From an uncultured Collinsella sp. (GTDB lineage Bacteria > Actinomycetota > Coriobacteriia > Coriobacteriales > Coriobacteriaceae): a stretch of 64,000 nt of DNA. Positions 1-7,861 of this stretch are shown in pieces. How positions within the stretch are numbered: the first letter of the stretch is position 1; each line of letters starts with the position of its first letter. A program made the position numbers and the translations under genes. Under the pieces are notes generated by a model. That model was not told the DNA's origin. It saw only the letters and a list, made by a program, of their open reading frames with translations, and did not search any database. The stretch is from positions 170,519 through 234,518 of the forward strand of contig CAKUFD010000003.1 of assembly GCA_934647195.1 (NCBI GenBank). The letters are read 5' to 3'.

Positions 1-819
1 CAGGCCAAAGACGAGGCTGCCGAGCTGGGCGTCGAGCTGGTCTTTGGCGCCGCGCCCGCAGCGACGCAGCACAAGCCGGCAGCGCCTGTTCCCGAGCAGC
101 ACGAGGCTCCCGCAGTGCATGAGCCCGAGCATCATGAGGAGCACGAGGCGGCTATGAGCGCCGAGGAGATCGAGCGCCTTATTCGCGGTGCCCTTGACTC
201 CGGCATTTGGAGCGAGCAGCAGATCGAGGACCTTCTTGGACATACGGCCCCGTTGACGGTGAGCGTCGGCGTGTCCGGTCGTCATGTCCATCTGTCCCAG
301 GAGGACCTGGAGGCTCTGTTTGGAGCCGGCTACGAGCTCACTCCCATCAAGGAACTCTCCCAGCCCGGGCAGTTTGCCGCCAAGGAGACGGTGATGCTCG
401 TGGGCCCCAAGGGCGTTATCGAGCGCGTGCGCGTGCTTGGTCCCGTGCGCCCGTCCACTCAGGTTGAGGTGCTGCGCGGCGATACGTTCAAGCTAGGCGT
501 TCCCGCTTGTGTGCGCATGAGCGGCAAGCTCGAGGGCACGCCGGGCGTAACACTCGCCGGCCCCCATGGCACCGTTGCCCTGTCCCAGGGCGTCATCGTT
601 GCTGCGCGTCACATCCATATGACGCGTGATGAGGCGGCCCAGCGCGGGCTTCATGACGGCCAGGTCGTGTCGATCGCCTTTGGCGGCGAGCGCGGCGGAC
701 GTCTTGACAACGTGGTCGTGCGCGCCAACAACACGAGCGCCCTCGATTGTCATATCGACACCGAAGAGGCAAATGCCTTCGGTATTAAAAACGGTTCTGT
801 TGTAGAGATCATCAAGTAG
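1..819 (+). CDS. pduL: PduL-type phosphate acyltransferase, 5' end outside window
   Basis: Converts acyl-CoA plus phosphate to acyl-phosphate and free CoA inside a microcompartment lumen. The PduL double-barrel fold is shown by the two zinc-site motifs GRHVHLS (about 298-318 nt region) and ARHIHMT (near nt 604), with PIKELSQPGQFA between them. The reading frame is open to base 1, so the protein may be longer than visible. A Met at 154 would give a normal-sized PduL of 221 residues beginning with an amphipathic helix (SAEEIERLIRGALDSGIW), which resembles a BMC encapsulation peptide; the SD before that Met is weak. The upstream stretch ends in a His/Glu/Pro/Ala-rich linker, suggesting fusion to another domain. 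It is followed 27 bp later by shell genes, as in other metabolosome loci. Function is secure; the true N-terminus is not visible. Confidence 0.88.
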   Translation, partial: QAKDEAAELGVELVFGAAPAATQHKPAAPVPEQHEAPAVHEPEHHEEHEAAMSAEEIERLIRGALDSGIWSEQQIEDLLGHTAPLTVSVGVSGRHVHLSQEDLEALFGAGYELTPIKELSQPGQFAAKETVMLVGPKGVIERVRVLGPVRPSTQVEVLRGDTFKLGVPACVRMSGKLEGTPGVTLAGPHGTVALSQGVIVAARHIHMTRDEAAQRGLHDGQVVSIAFGGERGGRLDNVVVRANNTSALDCHIDTEEANAFGIKNGSVVEIIK

Positions 820-846
820 ATCCCTACGAAATAGGAGGTAACAAAA

Positions 847-1134
<288 letters not shown>

Positions 1135-1141
1135 GTAAGCC

Positions 1142-1855
1142 ATGGCAACGCGTGGATCCGGCACCGGTGGGAGCAAGAAGCTCCAGGAGAACGTCAAGAA
1201 GGCAGCTCCTGAGGTGACTGAAGCTCCCGCAAAGGCTCCCGCCGCAAAGAAGGAGCCCGCATCTGCGCCGGCAGCCGCTCCGAAGGAGGCGTCCGCAAAG
1301 ACCGCGGCGGCCCCCAAGAAGGAGACCGCGGCCAAGCCTGCGGCGGCAAAGACAACCGCTGCGAAGAAGGCGTCCGCAAAGACGGTGTCCGCAAAGTCCA
1401 AATCGGAAGCTGCGGCACCTGCACTCAACGAGAACGAGACCAAGGCGCAGCGCGAGGTCGAAGAGCATCCCGCGCCCGTCAAGGTCGAGGCTTCTGCAAA
1501 GGAAGCTCCCGCTACCAAATCCGCAAGCGCGCCCGCGCCCAAGGAGACCACTCAGGAGGTAACAAGAATGGCTAACATCACCCAGGCCCTCGGCATGATC
1601 GAGACCCGTGGACTGATCGGCTCCGTCGAGGCTGCCGACGCCATGGTCAAGGCCGCAAACGTCACCCTCGTGGGTAAAGAGGAGATCGGCGGCGGCCTCG
1701 TGACCGTCTTCGTCCGCGGCGACGTGGGCGCCGTGAAGGCCGCCACCGACGCCGGCGCGGCTGCCGCCCAGCGCGTGGGCGAGCTCATCTCCGTGCACGT
1801 CATCCCGCGCCCCGACGGCTCCGTCGAGTCCATCCTGCCCGGCGGCGCCGCGTAA
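1142..1855 (+). CDS. BMC-H shell protein with Lys/Ala-rich N-terminal tail (copy B)
   Basis: Residues 1-142 are low complexity, with about 41 Ala and 23 Lys and a net charge near +10, resembling histone-H1-like or nucleoid-binding tails; no fold is evident. Residues 143-237 are a complete BMC-H domain ([15 protein letters not shown]) with pore loop [10 protein letters not shown], differing from copies A and C (KERVGGG). The start at 1142 lies 7 nt after the preceding stop and has only a poor SD, so it probably depends on translational coupling. A strong SD, AGGAGGT at 1554-1560, precedes the internal Met at 1568, so a plain 95-residue shell protein may also be made. The tail could tether shells to DNA, polyphosphate or acidic cargo; that is inference. 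A short-only product with a non-coding leader is the alternative, but the frame is open and codon use is orderly. Confidence 0.82.
   Translation: MATRGSGTGGSKKLQENVKKAAPEVTEAPAKAPAAKKEPASAPAAAPKEASAKTAAAPKKETAAKPAAAKTTAAKKASAKTVSAKSKSEAAAPALNENETKAQREVEEHPAPVKVEASAKEAPATKSASAPAPKETTQEVTRMANITQALGMIETRGLIGSVEAADAMVKAANVTLVGKEEIGGGLVTVFVRGDVGAVKAATDAGAAAAQRVGELISVHVIPRPDGSVESILPGGAA
1554..1570 (+). promoter_or_regulatory. Internal ribosome binding site and start inside the fused BMC-H gene
   Basis: AGGAGGT followed 7 nt later by ATG at 1568. The 17 bases match the SD-to-start region of copy A (833-849) except for one base. The duplicated unit therefore carried its own ribosome site, and the long frame reads through it. 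This supports two products from one gene. Confidence 0.7.
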
Positions 1856-2073
1856 TCGCGCCCGCAAAAGGCTAACCACCTGATCGGGGCCGTCCTCGCG
1901 TGTCGGCGGCCCCGACCGGGACACTCGGCATACATCGTGCCACTTGTTGTCACTTCCCCTCGCCGCGAATGCCTGCGCGCCTGCCGCCATAAGCGTCTGG
2001 GCGGGCACGCCGGCTATTCACGGCTTCCCAACATCACCTGCAGGTACAGCGCCTGCACCTTTAAGGAGGAACC
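1856..2073 (+). other. Intergenic leader with GC hairpin between BMC-H genes
   Basis: A 218 bp gap inside an otherwise tight operon. It contains an inverted repeat with arms TCGGGGCCG (1884-1892) and CGGCCCCGA (1907-1915), loop 14 nt, not followed by a T-run, so it is more likely a processing or stability structure than a terminator. No gene was found in the gap. A strong SD (AAGGAGGA) precedes the next ATG. Confidence 0.45.
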
Positions 2074-2361
<288 letters not shown>

Positions 2362-2410
2362 TCGCGCGCTCGCACGAGCCGTTCTATCCGATTGATTCGA
2401 AAGGAGTCTC

Positions 2411-4045
2411 ATGCAGGACTACGATTTCGATCTTCAGAGCATCCAGGCGGTCCGCGACCTCGCCCGCAAGGGTAAGATCGCCGCGAACCAGCTTGCTCAT
2501 TACGACGAGGAGCAGATCGATCGCATCCTTCGCAACATGGTGAAGGTCGCTGAGGAAAACGCTCAGGTGCTCGCCAGCATGGCCGTCGAGGAGACGGGCT
2601 TTGGCAAGGTTTGCGACAAGGTGTACAAGAACCATATCGCCAGCGCCCTGCTCTACGAGGAGATCCGCGATAAGAAGACCATCGGTGTTATTGATGCCGA
2701 CGAGAAGAATCAGGTCATCTCCATCGCCGAGCCGGTTGGCTTGCTGATGGGCATCGTCCCCTCCACCAACCCCACCTCCACGGTCATCTACAAGGCGATG
2801 ATCGCCCTCAAGGCGCGCAATGCCATCGTCTTCTCGCCGCACCCCGCTGCCGCCAAGTGCACGGGCATGGCCATCCAGCTCATGAACCAGGCCGCCGTCG
2901 AGGCCGGTGCCCCCGAGAACGTTATCCAGGGCATCACGCTTTCCTCCATGGCTGCCACCAACGAGCTCATGCACGCTCCCGAGGTTGCCATGATCATCGC
3001 TACCGGCGGTCCCGGCATGGTCAAGGCCGCCTATAGCTCCGGTAAGCCCGCGCTGGGCGTGGGCGCCGGCAACTCGCCTGCCTACATCGAGCGCAGCGCC
3101 AACGTGCACGATGCCGTGCGTCGCATCCTTGCCTCCAAGACGTTTGACTACGGCACCATCTGCGCTTCCGAGCAGAGCATCATCTGCGAGACCTGCAATC
3201 GCGATGCTGTGATCGCTGAGTTCCGCGCTCAGGGTGGCTATTTCATGACCGAGGAGGAGTGCAAGAAGGTTTGCGCCCTGCTCTTCCGCAACGGTCATTC
3301 CATGAGCCCCAAGTTCGTGGGCCACAGCCCGCAGTCGATTGCGCAGGCAGCCGGCATCACGATTCCCGAGGGTACTCGCGTGCTTATCGGCGAGCAGCAC
3401 GGCGTGGGCGATGCCTGGCCGCTGTCCTACGAGAAGCTCACCACCGTTCTTGGTTTCTATACCGTCTCCAACTGGGAAGAGGCCTGCGAGCTCTCCATCG
3501 AGCTGCTGCAAAACGGCATCGGCCATACCATGAGCCTCCACACCACCGATAAGGACATGGTGCGCAAGTTCTCCGTCAAGCCGGCTTCCCGCATCCTGGT
3601 GAACACCGGCGGATCCCAGGGCGGCACGGGCGTTATCACCGGTCTCGATGTTGCGCTCACGCTGGGCTGCGGCACCTGGGGCGGCAGTTCCGTTTCCGAA
3701 AACGTGGGCCCGCAGCATCTCATCAACGTGAAGCGCGTGGTCAACGGCCTGATCGAGCCCGACGAGGTCGTGGCTCACGACGAGCTGTTCGCCAAGTGGC
3801 ATCCTGACCTTGCCGCGCATCACACCGAGGCCGCGCCGGTTGCCGGTTGCTGCGATGCCGTGTCCGCTACGGGCTGCTGCGACTCGAAGCCCAATCCGGT
3901 TTCCGGCATCAGCTATTCGGTGGGCTGCAACTGCACCGACGTGTCTCCCGACGCGCTTGCTGGCGCCAAGCCCAACGACGTCATCGACGCCGACGAGCTC
4001 CAGAAGATGATTCACGAGCTCACGAATGCCTTCAAGGGCATCTAG
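2411..4045 (+). CDS. CoA-acylating aldehyde dehydrogenase (EutE/PduP/AdhE-N type)
   Basis: Oxidises an aldehyde with NAD+ and CoA to acyl-CoA, feeding PduL. The ALDH fold is complete: nucleotide-binding region around PSTNPTSTVIYKAM, glycine loop (ATGGPGMVKAA), and catalytic Cys in YGTICASEQS (about residue 255). Length is 544 residues, longer than the ~460-residue catalytic core. The extra C-terminus has paired cysteines (GCCDAV, GCCDSK, GCNCTD; about residues 480-515) and ends in an amphipathic helix (ADELQKMIHELTNAFKGI) that looks like a C-terminal encapsulation peptide. The SD GAAAGGAG lies 5-6 nt before the ATG. The position after shell genes and the tail together argue for a lumen enzyme. 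Substrate (acetaldehyde, propionaldehyde or other) cannot be told from sequence. Confidence 0.92.
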   Translation: MQDYDFDLQSIQAVRDLARKGKIAANQLAHYDEEQIDRILRNMVKVAEENAQVLASMAVEETGFGKVCDKVYKNHIASALLYEEIRDKKTIGVIDADEKNQVISIAEPVGLLMGIVPSTNPTSTVIYKAMIALKARNAIVFSPHPAAAKCTGMAIQLMNQAAVEAGAPENVIQGITLSSMAATNELMHAPEVAMIIATGGPGMVKAAYSSGKPALGVGAGNSPAYIERSANVHDAVRRILASKTFDYGTICASEQSIICETCNRDAVIAEFRAQGGYFMTEEECKKVCALLFRNGHSMSPKFVGHSPQSIAQAAGITIPEGTRVLIGEQHGVGDAWPLSYEKLTTVLGFYTVSNWEEACELSIELLQNGIGHTMSLHTTDKDMVRKFSVKPASRILVNTGGSQGGTGVITGLDVALTLGCGTWGGSSVSENVGPQHLINVKRVVNGLIEPDEVVAHDELFAKWHPDLAAHHTEAAPVAGCCDAVSATGCCDSKPNPVSGISYSVGCNCTDVSPDALAGAKPNDVIDADELQKMIHELTNAFKGI

Positions 4046-4084
4046 TTTCTCTTGTAGCCAAACACGCGGAAGCGAGGTGAAGTT

Positions 4085-5017
4085 GTGACAGGTCTCGAGT
4101 TATCTCGTTCGTATTGCGAGCTCTATGCTCCCTCCCTGTTCGAAGGGTTGCCGAGCGACGTCCGTTACCGCGCCGCGCTGGGTCTCGTTGGAGAGGGGTC
4201 GGAATGCCTAGGATTCGACGACGAGATTTCGCGCGATCACGACTTTGGTCCCGGCTTCTGCGTGTGGCTTCCTACCGATGTATACGAGGAGTGGGGGTCG
4301 GAGCTTCAGCGCCGCTACGACCTTTTGCCTGCGAGTTTTAAGGGTTTCACGCGCCAGCAGACGCAGATGGCGGGCAAGCGCGTGGGCGTCTTTGAGACGC
4401 AGGCGTTCTATCTTCGTAACACCGGTCTTTCCCGTGCGCCGCAGTGCGCAAAGGAGTGGCTCGCCATTCCCGAGCAGCTTCTCGCTCAGGTTACCTCCGG
4501 CGAGGTTTTTGCTGATCCGAGTGGCGAGTTCTCCGTTATGCGCGCGGTGTACCAGGGATTTTATCCAGACGAGGTCATGCGCAAAAAGTTCGCAGCGCAC
4601 TGCGCCTCTATGGCGCAGGCAGGTCAGTACAACCTGCCGCGCTGTCTTATGCGCAACGATGCCGTTGCCGCGAGCGCGGCACGCTGTGAGTTTTTAACGA
4701 GCACCATGGCGGCGTTTCACCTGCTTGCGCATACGTACATGCCGTACTACAAGTGGGCGTACCGCTCGCTTGCCGAGCGTGCATGCGCGCCTGCGCCGGT
4801 GGTCGAGGCAGTGGGCTCTATCGCCGCGGCGCCGGTTGAGCGGGTGGATCAAGACGATCTCGAGGCGCTTTGCCAGGCAGTCGGCGCGGCGGGCCGCTTG
4901 ACCGGTTGGACGTCGTGCGGCAGCGATTTTTTGCTCGATGTGGCCTTGGACATCCAAGGTTCGTTGAGAGATCCGTATCTTGCCGCCTGCCCGCTTGCGG
5001 CTGGCGGATACCGATAG
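4085..5017 (+). CDS. DUF4037-family protein (nucleotidyltransferase-like)
   Basis: 310 residues, GTG start with SD GAGGTGA. The N-terminal part has SECLGFDDEISRDHDFGPGF, the conserved block of the DUF4037 family. Its Gly/Ser then Asp-x-Asp arrangement recalls nucleotidyltransferase-fold metal sites. No signal peptide or membrane segment. It lies 39 bp after the aldehyde dehydrogenase and 10 bp before a DUF4125 gene, so it is likely in the BMC operon. The biochemical role of DUF4037 is unknown to me. The pairing could be a regulatory or modification module for the microcompartment, or an unrelated passenger. Family assignment is fairly confident; function is not. Confidence 0.75.
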   Translation: MTGLELSRSYCELYAPSLFEGLPSDVRYRAALGLVGEGSECLGFDDEISRDHDFGPGFCVWLPTDVYEEWGSELQRRYDLLPASFKGFTRQQTQMAGKRVGVFETQAFYLRNTGLSRAPQCAKEWLAIPEQLLAQVTSGEVFADPSGEFSVMRAVYQGFYPDEVMRKKFAAHCASMAQAGQYNLPRCLMRNDAVAASAARCEFLTSTMAAFHLLAHTYMPYYKWAYRSLAERACAPAPVVEAVGSIAAAPVERVDQDDLEALCQAVGAAGRLTGWTSCGSDFLLDVALDIQGSLRDPYLAACPLAAGGYR

Positions 5018-5027
5018 GGGGTTGGCA

Positions 5028-5711
5028 TTGGGGGACTGCAGGACAACGTGCTCCGCACTTCGACAGGGCATGTCGGCGTTTTTCAACATGCCGGCGGTCG
5101 AGGAGCTGCTTGAGAACAAGGGCCTTGCTCGGGCGGAAATCTCCGCATTGCGCGAGCTCGTACAGCTTGAATGGGTGCACTTCGATGCCGTTCAGGGCAT
5201 GAGCGGGCGCGCTGCCTGCCAAGATGATGCAGTGGGGTTCTTTGTCCATCGCGTTGCCCAGTACCTGAGTTTTCCTCGCGAGTCCATTATGGCCGTGCGT
5301 GATGACGTGGTGGCTGCCGACGCAGCTGGCCGCAACGTGATTCGCGAGAAGTACGCGCGCATGATGGAGGCGACCGATCCCGTGGCTTTTGCGCGCGATT
5401 GGTCGGGGCGCCTGGAGGCTCCTTCGCCGGTCAAGCGCTGCGTGCTCGACGAGATTGAGGACACATTGCGCCGCATGCTCGACATCGCCGAGAGCGAACT
5501 TCCCGCGACGGCGCAGCATGTGAGGGGATCGATAACGCGGCCAAAACTCATCTCTTCGATTGGTTATTATGTCTGTGAGATCCAGAGCTATTCGCTGTCT
5601 ACGCTCAGGTGCCTGCGCGACGGGCTGCTGCGCCAGTTGGGCGATCATGTGAATCCTGTTTTGGATACCTATGTGAATGCCGTACTCATTCAACGTGTTC
5701 TGGAGGCGTAA
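5028..5711 (+). CDS. DUF4125-family protein
   Basis: The core has the DUF4125 signature, an acidic/aromatic helix followed by GRAACQDD (about residues 50-65), where Cys-Gln-Asp-Asp is the conserved centre. The remainder is helical and soluble. The start is uncertain: TTG at 5028 has AGGGGG (5016-5021) 6 nt upstream and follows the DUF4037 stop by 10 bp; ATG at 5070 is the alternative; ATG at 4980 would overlap the upstream gene by 38 bp and is less likely. DUF4037 and DUF4125 are neighbours here, so they probably act together. The reaction is unknown. Confidence 0.72.
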   Translation: MGDCRTTCSALRQGMSAFFNMPAVEELLENKGLARAEISALRELVQLEWVHFDAVQGMSGRAACQDDAVGFFVHRVAQYLSFPRESIMAVRDDVVAADAAGRNVIREKYARMMEATDPVAFARDWSGRLEAPSPVKRCVLDEIEDTLRRMLDIAESELPATAQHVRGSITRPKLISSIGYYVCEIQSYSLSTLRCLRDGLLRQLGDHVNPVLDTYVNAVLIQRVLEA

Positions 5712-5713
5712 CG

Positions 5714-6574
5714 ATGGCTCATGTGAACGACGACGAGCTGCACAACGGTCAGCTTTTGGGTATCGGCGAGGCAAGCCAGCTGTGCGGCATCACGTCTCGC
5801 ACGCTGCGCCATTACGACAAGCTCAATCTGCTCCAGCCCGATCGCATAGGGGATAATAAATATCGTTATTATTCGCTCGAGACGATTCTGCGCATCCCCA
5901 TCATCAACTATCTCAAGATGATGGGCTTTTCGCTCGACGAGGTTTCCGAGCTGTTCGAGACCAAGAGTTTCGACAAGATCAAGGAGATGTTCGGCGCCCA
6001 TGCCGATGCGTGTACGCGCGAGATGACGCGCCTCGAGGAGTGCCGCCATACCATTCAGGATTGGATGGGGCTTATCGACGAGGCCAATTTCGTTCTTTCG
6101 GTCAAGCCCAAGGACGTGAGCCTTAAGTACTTCTCTGCCCAGGAGTTCTTGGCCATGCCCTATCACTTCTGGGGCAACTATGCCGATGCGATTATCAACC
6201 TCGATTTCACCTCTTTTGTCGAGGAACATGACAACGTGATCACCGGTCCCGTGATCTTGCACCACAGCAATTTCGATGCGTGCTGCGAGCCCGAGCATGC
6301 TCAAGAGCAGTCCGAGGTCACGGTCGTGCAGCATGCGTTGCGTCCCATCACCGAGGAGAATCGCATGACGGTGGAGAGCGGCATGTATCTTTCCACGTAC
6401 CATACGGGTCCGTTCGAGAATATCGGCGAGGCCCATCGTCGCGTGCGCGATTATGCGCGCGCAAACGGTTTTAAGCCGGCCGACGGCGTGTTCGAGCGCT
6501 TCGTGACCGACTACTGGACTACCTATAACCAAGATCTTTTTGTCGCCGAGGTGCTCTTGCCCGTTAAGCGCTAA
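5714..6574 (+). CDS. MerR-family regulator with GyrI-like effector domain
   Basis: 286 residues. Residues ~14-80 form the MerR winged helix (GIGEASQLCGITSRTLRHYD, then NKYRYYS), followed by a dimerisation helix (~85-130) and a C-terminal half resembling the GyrI-like/BmrR small-molecule domain (STYHTGPFENIGEAHRRV). Start chosen at ATG 5714, 2 nt after the DUF4125 stop and preceded by GGAGG; the upstream in-frame Met lies inside DUF4125. MerR activators of the BmrR kind bind hydrophobic effectors and remodel promoters with long spacers. Its place between DUF4125 and the alcohol dehydrogenase suggests it controls the BMC locus in response to substrate or aldehyde; that is inference. Confidence 0.88.
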   Translation: MAHVNDDELHNGQLLGIGEASQLCGITSRTLRHYDKLNLLQPDRIGDNKYRYYSLETILRIPIINYLKMMGFSLDEVSELFETKSFDKIKEMFGAHADACTREMTRLEECRHTIQDWMGLIDEANFVLSVKPKDVSLKYFSAQEFLAMPYHFWGNYADAIINLDFTSFVEEHDNVITGPVILHHSNFDACCEPEHAQEQSEVTVVQHALRPITEENRMTVESGMYLSTYHTGPFENIGEAHRRVRDYARANGFKPADGVFERFVTDYWTTYNQDLFVAEVLLPVKR

Positions 6575-6614
6575 CGCCGCGACGACTTTCTCGTAACAAT
6601 CGAAAGGGGCTCTC

Positions 6615-7712
6615 ATGCAGGGCTTTAAGCTCACGACCGAATTGTTTTTCGGGTCGCAGGCCATCAATCATCTTGAGGGCCTAACCTATCGCAACGTGCT
6701 GATCATCACCGACGGCTTTTTGGAGTCCTCGGGCATGGTCGCTAAGATGGCTCAGCACCTGCCTGCGGGTGCACGCTATCAGACCTATTCCGACGTCAAG
6801 CCCGATCCGAGCCAGGAGCTCGTCGACGCGGGCGTCGCTGTGGTCGAGCGCGTCAAGCCGGATATGGTCATCGCCTTTGGCGGCGGCTCGTGCATCGATG
6901 CTACCAAGGCTATTTTGTACTTCGCCCACGAGCATGGAATGGACAAGCCGTATTTCACTGCCATTCCCACCACGGCGGGCACGGGCTCGGAGGTTACCAA
7001 CTTTGCCGTCATCACGCGTGGTGAGAACAAGGTTGTGCTGATCGACGACTTCCTGGCCCCCGACGGCGCCCTGCTCGAGGCCGACTTCACCAAGACCGTG
7101 CCGGCAAAGATCACGGCCGATACTGGTCTTGACGTGTTGACGCACGCCATCGAGGCCTATGTTTCCAACGCTGCCACGCCGTTTACCGACGCGCTTGCCG
7201 TGAAGGCCGCTTCCATCGTCTTCGAGGACTTGCCGGTGGTTTATCGCGACGGTCTGGCCATGCGCAGCCGTACGCGCATGATCGAGGCATCCTGCTCTGC
7301 GGGTATCGCATTCACCAACGCCGGTCTGGGCATCAATCACTCGCTGGCGCATGCCCTGGGCGGACGCTTCCACGTGGCCCATGGCCGCCTGAATGCCATC
7401 TTGCTGCCCTATGTGATGCGCTTCCATATGAGCGAGTCCAAGTATCGCGAGCCGTATGATCGACTGGCTCACGATTTGGGATTGGCAGACGCCGACGAGC
7501 TGCTGGCCCGCGTGATTGAGCTGCGCGAGTGCCTGGGCGTCGAGAGCGCCCTATCCGACCTGCCGCAGTTTGAGCCCGCGGCATTCGAGGCCGAGCTTTC
7601 CGGCATCGCCGAGGCGGCTCAGCACGACCGCTGCACACCGTCCAACCCGCGCGCCGTGTCCAAGCAGGACTTGGTCAACATCGCCCGCGACGCCTACTGC
7701 GGCCACCGCTAA
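6615..7712 (+). CDS. Iron-containing alcohol dehydrogenase (EutG/PduQ-like)
   Basis: Reduces an aldehyde to an alcohol with NADH, regenerating NAD+ for the acylating dehydrogenase. 365 residues, typical of the group III Fe-ADH family. NAD-binding GGGSCIDATKA, the PTTAGTGSEVT loop, and the metal ligands in HAIEAYVS, HSLAHALGG and HVAHGRLNA are all present. SD AAAGGGG sits 7 nt upstream. It is the last gene of the BMC block on this strand; a long perfect inverted repeat follows. No encapsulation peptide is obvious at either end. Confidence 0.9.
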   Translation: MQGFKLTTELFFGSQAINHLEGLTYRNVLIITDGFLESSGMVAKMAQHLPAGARYQTYSDVKPDPSQELVDAGVAVVERVKPDMVIAFGGGSCIDATKAILYFAHEHGMDKPYFTAIPTTAGTGSEVTNFAVITRGENKVVLIDDFLAPDGALLEADFTKTVPAKITADTGLDVLTHAIEAYVSNAATPFTDALAVKAASIVFEDLPVVYRDGLAMRSRTRMIEASCSAGIAFTNAGLGINHSLAHALGGRFHVAHGRLNAILLPYVMRFHMSESKYREPYDRLAHDLGLADADELLARVIELRECLGVESALSDLPQFEPAAFEAELSGIAEAAQHDRCTPSNPRAVSKQDLVNIARDAYCGHR

Positions 7713-7748
7713 ACAAGAGGGGTGCCATCCAGTCCTGTGACAAAGTGT

Positions 7749-7830
7749 CGACAGGTTTATTCTGTCACATATTCACCCTTCCTACACATGTATGGATGCC
7801 ATGTGAAAATGTGACAGAATAAACCTGTCG
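7749..7830. repeat. Perfect 22 bp inverted repeat in convergent intergenic region
   Basis: Left arm 7749-7770 (CGACAGGTTTATTCTGTCAC then AT) and right arm 7809-7830 are exact reverse complements, 38 bp apart. Inside lie further complementary blocks (TTCACCCT at 7772-7779 with AGGGTGAA at 7850-7857), and TGTCACAT recurs at 7837-7844. It sits between two convergent genes, so it may serve as a two-way terminator, although no clean T-run follows; it may instead be a repetitive palindromic element. Confidence 0.85.
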
Positions 7831-7861
7831 TTTTGCTGTCACATCGGGGAGGGTGAAGGGG

